From the NCBI GenBank assembly GCA_043802345.1, contig JAZDLC010000299.1:1-25649 (forward strand): a stretch of 25,649 nucleotides of DNA. Reading direction: 5' to 3'. A model generated the notes under the pieces. The model was given only the letters and a program-made list of their open reading frames with translations. It had not been told where the DNA came from and ran no database searches. Origin of the DNA: JAZDLC01 sp043802345. Lineage in GTDB: Bacteria; Planctomycetota; B15-G4; JADJEK01. Made by a program: the position numbers and the translations under genes. How positions within the stretch are numbered: the first letter of the stretch is position 1; every line of letters starts with the position of its first letter. Shown in pieces: positions 22,900 through 25,649 of this stretch.

Positions 22900-23789
22900 T
22901 ACCGGAGCAACTTTCTCAGGGCCCGGATGTGGTCAGGCGTGGTTCCGCAGCAGCCGCCGAGGATCGAGACTCCAGTCTGAAGAAGCGCCTTCGCCTTCTC
23001 GGCGAAGAACTCCGGGGTCTCCGTGTAGACCACCGCTTCTCCCCGGACCTCCGGCAGGCCGGCATTCGACTGGATGATCAGCGGCATCTCCGTTCGCTCC
23101 CGGAATCCCTTCGCGATTTCGACCATGTTCTCGATGCCGTTGCCGCAATTCGAGCCGACCACAGCGGCGCCGGCCTGCTTCAGGCCGGTCACGGCAGCCG
23201 CGATGTCGACCCCCATGATCGTGAAGTAGCCGCGAGGCGTCCGGTCGAAGGTCATGGTCGCCATGACCGGCACGTCACGGCCCGCCTCTCTTGCCGCGGA
23301 CAAGGCCGCCTCGATCGCGAGGGAGGCCTCGGCCAGGTCGGTCATCGTCTCCACGCAGATGACATCCACCCCGGCCCGGACCAGCGCCCTGGTCTGGCGC
23401 AGGAAGCTCGCCAGCACCTCCTCCGGCTCGGCGTCGCCGTACGGTCTCAGCATCTTGCCCGAAGGCCCGCACGATCCGGAGATCAGCGCCCGGTCCCCCA
23501 CTGCCCTCCTGACCGCCGCCACGGCCGCTTCATTGATCTCCTCGGTGCGGTCGGACAGGCCGTACGACTCGAGCTTGAGAGCCGACCCGCCGAAGGAATT
23601 CGTCTGGATCAGGTCGGCGCCGGCCTCCAGGTAGAGCGAAGCGATCTCCTCGAGAAGCTCCGGCCGCGACAGGTTGTACTCTTCCGGGCATGCCCCCGCC
23701 GCGAGACCGCGCGCAAACAGCATGCTCCCCATCGCCCCGTCGGCCAGCAGGGTCTTCTTGGAAGACAGTCGCGCCAGCAGATCGCTCAC
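22899..23789 (-). CDS. Homocysteine S-methyltransferase (MetH domain 1-like)
   Basis: A 296-residue Hcy-binding domain protein from GTG at 23789, with AAGGA upstream. ADGAMGSMLFARGL begins the barrel and GADLIQTNSFGGS is conserved. The zinc ligands are C215 (GSNCGNG), C280 and C281 (GGCCGTTPDHI). The zinc activates the thiol of homocysteine, which takes a methyl group to form methionine. Length and sequence correspond to the first domain of cobalamin-dependent methionine synthase without the methyl-folate domain, so the methyl donor should be the separate corrinoid protein encoded 10 nt upstream. Betaine-homocysteine methyltransferase is the alternative, but the corrinoid neighbour argues against direct transfer. 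Confidence 0.88.
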   Translation of the reverse strand: MSDLLARLSSKKTLLADGAMGSMLFARGLAAGACPEEYNLSRPELLEEIASLYLEAGADLIQTNSFGGSALKLESYGLSDRTEEINEAAVAAVRRAVGDRALISGSCGPSGKMLRPYGDAEPEEVLASFLRQTRALVRAGVDVICVETMTDLAEASLAIEAALSAAREAGRDVPVMATMTFDRTPRGYFTIMGVDIAAAVTGLKQAGAAVVGSNCGNGIENMVEIAKGFRERTEMPLIIQSNAGLPEVRGEAVVYTETPEFFAEKAKALLQTGVSILGGCCGTTPDHIRALRKLLR

Positions 23790-23799
23790 GTCAGATCCT

Positions 23800-24435
23800 T
23801 CATCCGCCGATCAGCCGCTTCATCCGATCGACCGCGCTGACGCCGTCAAACGCGTACGCATCCGCCCCGATCTTCCGCGCGAACTCGTCGGAAAGCGGCG
23901 CGCCGCCGACGATCGTCCTGATCTCGCCCGCGAGCCCCTGCTCCCGGATCAGGTCGACGACCTTCTTCATCACCGGCATGGTCGTCGTGAGAAGAGCCGA
24001 CATGCCGATCACCGGCGCGCCCTTCGCCTTCGCCGTCTCCACGAACGTCTCCGGCGCCACGTCGTTCCCCAGGTCGATCACCGCGAACCCCGCACCCTTG
24101 AGCATGATGCCGACCAGGTTCTTTCCGATGTCGTGCAGGTCGCCCTGCACCGTGCCGATGACGGCCTTGCCGATCGTCGGCACTTCTCCGCCCGCCATCA
24201 GCGGCTTGACCACGTTCATACCGGCATACATCGCCCTCGCGGCCAGGAGAACATCCGGCAGGAAGATCTCGTACCTCCGGAACTTCTCACCCACGACCGC
24301 CATGCCGGCGATCAGTCCCTCGTCCAGGATACTCCTCGCGTCGATTCCCTGAGCCACCGCGTCGCGGGTCGATTGGCCGACGGCCTGGTCGTCGCCCCGC
24401 TGCAGCTCCTCGCTGATCCTCTGCAGAAGCTCCAT
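23800..24435 (-). CDS. Corrinoid (B12-binding) methyl carrier protein, MttC/MtgC type
   Basis: A 211-residue protein with the two-part corrinoid fold: an N-terminal helical cap (residues 1-85, with GIDARSILDEGLIAGMAVVG and FLPDVLLAARAM) and a Rossmann-like B12 domain. The base-off cobalt-binding motif is GDLHDIGKNLV (98-108), with H101 as lower ligand; GMSALLTTTMP and VGGAPLS complete the site. It carries the methyl group on cobalt between a substrate-specific methyltransferase and an acceptor enzyme. Flanking genes supply the likely donor enzyme (MttB family), the acceptor enzyme (homocysteine methyltransferase) and the reactivation proteins. It follows the activation-domain gene by 9 nt. 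Confidence 0.92.
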   Translation of the reverse strand: MELLQRISEELQRGDDQAVGQSTRDAVAQGIDARSILDEGLIAGMAVVGEKFRRYEIFLPDVLLAARAMYAGMNVVKPLMAGGEVPTIGKAVIGTVQGDLHDIGKNLVGIMLKGAGFAVIDLGNDVAPETFVETAKAKGAPVIGMSALLTTTMPVMKKVVDLIREQGLAGEIRTIVGGAPLSDEFARKIGADAYAFDGVSAVDRMKRLIGG

Positions 24436-24444
24436 GTCATGTCC

Positions 24445-25143
24445 CTACCGGTTGTCCCTCAGCACCTGGCGAATCCGCGGGCGGCACTCCTTGCCCTTGC
24501 ACTCCGCGCAGAAGGTGTAGTCGTTCTTGAATGCGTGGATCTCCCCGGGGCCGCCGACGATGACGCCGGAAATCGACTTCAGAGGTTCCATGAGAAAGCT
24601 GTCCCGGAGAGTCATGCCGATCGCCCCGGGCCGGAGACGGTCGAAAAGCCGCGCCTGGCCGCTGACGTGCCAACCGCAGTACCCCGGGGAGTAGCGCATG
24701 GTGACGACGCCGTTCATTTCGCGATACCGCCGCTCGACGATCTGCGCGCACCGCTCGGCGCCGTTTGAGGCGGCGGCGTCCAGCATCGCCCCGAGAGCGA
24801 AGTCGTTCGCTTGAAAGAGGGCGTCGATCCGCGCGCTCACTTCATCGCCGACCGTGACGGCGAACAGCGCGAGCCGCTCCGCCCTCGGGTAAACCACGAG
24901 CAACGGGTTTTCCGGCTCGTTGCGCCCCTCCCCCTCGAAGATCCGCGCGAATTCCTCCTTCCCGACTTCCTCGAACAGCCCGACAGGCGCGCAGACCTCC
25001 CGGAACAGTTCGATCCCCTCGATCGCGAGACCGACCATCCGCTCGTCCGTCCAGGCCCGTTCCGGCACTCCCTGGAGGGCCAGAACGCCAGCCGGCTCGC
25101 AGGCGACGTCGGCAGGCAGGATGTTGTCGACTGTCTCTCTCAC
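24445..25143 (-). CDS. Stand-alone MetH activation-domain protein with C-terminal Cys cluster
   Basis: A 232-residue protein similar to the SAM-binding reactivation domain of methionine synthase. MRYSPGYCGWHVSGQARLFD (149-168) matches the RxxPGY motif region, and IGMTLRDSFLMEPLKSISGV is the typical strand-turn that ends in the Ser/Met-Pro substrate loop. In MetH this domain remethylates oxidised Co(II) cobalamin with SAM and an electron. Here it is a separate protein next to a corrinoid protein, so I infer the same repair role. The C-terminus adds FCAECKGKEC (C212, C215, C220), a possible metal or iron-sulfur site that could bring in the electron. The GTG start overlaps the MttB-family stop (GTGA). 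Confidence 0.82.
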   Translation of the reverse strand: MRETVDNILPADVACEPAGVLALQGVPERAWTDERMVGLAIEGIELFREVCAPVGLFEEVGKEEFARIFEGEGRNEPENPLLVVYPRAERLALFAVTVGDEVSARIDALFQANDFALGAMLDAAASNGAERCAQIVERRYREMNGVVTMRYSPGYCGWHVSGQARLFDRLRPGAIGMTLRDSFLMEPLKSISGVIVGGPGEIHAFKNDYTFCAECKGKECRPRIRQVLRDNR

Positions 25144-25649
25144 GCGCGGCTTCCGGGAAGATCGTCCATTCCGTGGCAGCGCACCTCGTCCCGCATCAAC
25201 TTCCCCAGCTCCCTCTTCACGTCGTCCCCCAGGCGGCTGGGCACGGCCTCGGCGATCAGTCTCTCGACTTCCTCATGCGCGCGCTCGCCAATGGTCTTCT
25301 TTCCCATCTCCTTCCAGCGCGACAGGTTCGCCCTCACGATCGTGGGCCCCGGGAAGTAGTGCTCCTCGCGCAGGTACTTCCGGGTGTGGTCGGAGATCAG
25401 GAGATGCTTCTCCCGCAGGAGCTCCTCGAAGCGCGGCCGGGCCGGAAAGTCCTCCTTCGGCTCGATTCCCCGGGCCAGGCGCAGGCACATGCCGGCGATC
25501 TCGTTGTCGACCACCAGCTTCTCGAGGCTCTGGCAGCTCTCGAAATCGAGCATTCCCGGACCGGAGATGCTGTTGATGCCGGCCAGCGTCGCGAGCGTCG
25601 CTCCCATCGACGTCTCGATTCCAGCCTGGGCGTCCAGCGCCTTCGAGTC
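25140..25649 (-). CDS. MttB-family (trimethylamine/betaine methyltransferase-like) protein, C-terminal part
   Basis: The frame runs in from the right edge; 169 C-terminal residues are visible, and the N-terminus and any pyrrolysine position lie outside. DSKALDAQAG at the edge, LAGINSISGPGMLDF and the later EEHYFPGPTIVRANLSRW and MGKKTIGERAHEEVERL segments are typical of the COG5598/MttB superfamily. Members demethylate methylamines or quaternary amines (glycine betaine, proline betaine, carnitine) onto a cognate corrinoid protein. The downstream genes encode such a carrier. The substrate cannot be told from this fragment. An internal methionine at 25607 is not the start. Confidence 0.85.
   Translation of the reverse strand, partial: DSKALDAQAGIETSMGATLATLAGINSISGPGMLDFESCQSLEKLVVDNEIAGMCLRLARGIEPKEDFPARPRFEELLREKHLLISDHTRKYLREEHYFPGPTIVRANLSRWKEMGKKTIGERAHEEVERLIAEAVPSRLGDDVKRELGKLMRDEVRCHGMDDLPGSRA

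Noticed and set aside
25140..25649. Pyrrolysine (in-frame TAG) in the MttB-family gene.
   Set aside because: No in-frame TAG occurs in the visible C-terminal part and the position used by MttB lies outside the window, so nothing can be said.
1..25649. tRNA, rRNA, CRISPR arrays or phage genes.
   Set aside because: None was recognised when reading the intergenic regions on both strands; no regularly spaced repeat array with spacers is present.

Overview
The window comes from a high-GC, flagellated bacterium with a double-membrane envelope: it carries FlgH and FlgI, which build the L and P rings. The lineage is unresolved. The LamG and fibronectin-like modules of the large metalloprotease, and the style of the small lipoprotein, remind me of Planctomycetota and neighbouring environmental phyla, but this is an impression and was not searched. 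TGA is a normal stop here (flgA, flgH, flgI, flgN and flgK all end in it).

Layout. (1) 1-2527, plus strand: the 3' part of a secreted-type protein with five PGxP octads, then a SPASM-type radical SAM enzyme. (2) 2716-11718, plus strand: a tight flagellar operon flgF-flgG-flgA-flgH-flgI-flgJ-flgN-flgK-flgL, with gaps of 22 nt or less or overlaps, preceded by a good sigma-54-like promoter. It encodes the distal rod, P and L rings, the rod-cap protein, the hook-junction chaperone and both junction proteins. (3) 11719-12315: a gene-free, G/T-rich and repeat-bearing gap. (4) 12316-17788, plus strand: a PLP sulfur-amino-acid lyase, a small lipoprotein interrupted by an in-frame UGA, a terpene-cyclase-like alpha/alpha-toroid protein, and an overlapping pair made of an alanine-dehydrogenase-like protein and a CoA-transferase. 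(5) 17819-17954: a MITE-like inverted-repeat element. (6) 18050-21811, plus strand: a secreted metzincin protease with LamG domains and a thioredoxin-HEAT fusion. (7) 25649-21829, minus strand: a compact five-gene corrinoid methyl-transfer operon that runs off the window edge.

Two things stand out. First, the lipoprotein gene at 13677 has an in-frame TGA (14088-14090). After it the same frame stays protein-like and GC3-rich, and 17 nt further on lies the loop of a 7-bp hairpin with apical loop GGTCT. That fits a bacterial SECIS element, so the gene is a candidate new selenoprotein of the cell envelope, although no Sec machinery lies in the window. Second, the minus-strand operon looks like methionine synthase taken apart into separate proteins: a homocysteine/zinc domain, a B12 domain and a reactivation domain. 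An MttB-family methyltransferase replaces the methyl-folate domain, and a reductive-dehalogenase-like iron-sulfur protein is added. The simplest reading is methyl transfer from a quaternary amine (or similar donor) through a corrinoid protein to homocysteine, with dedicated repair of oxidised cobalt.
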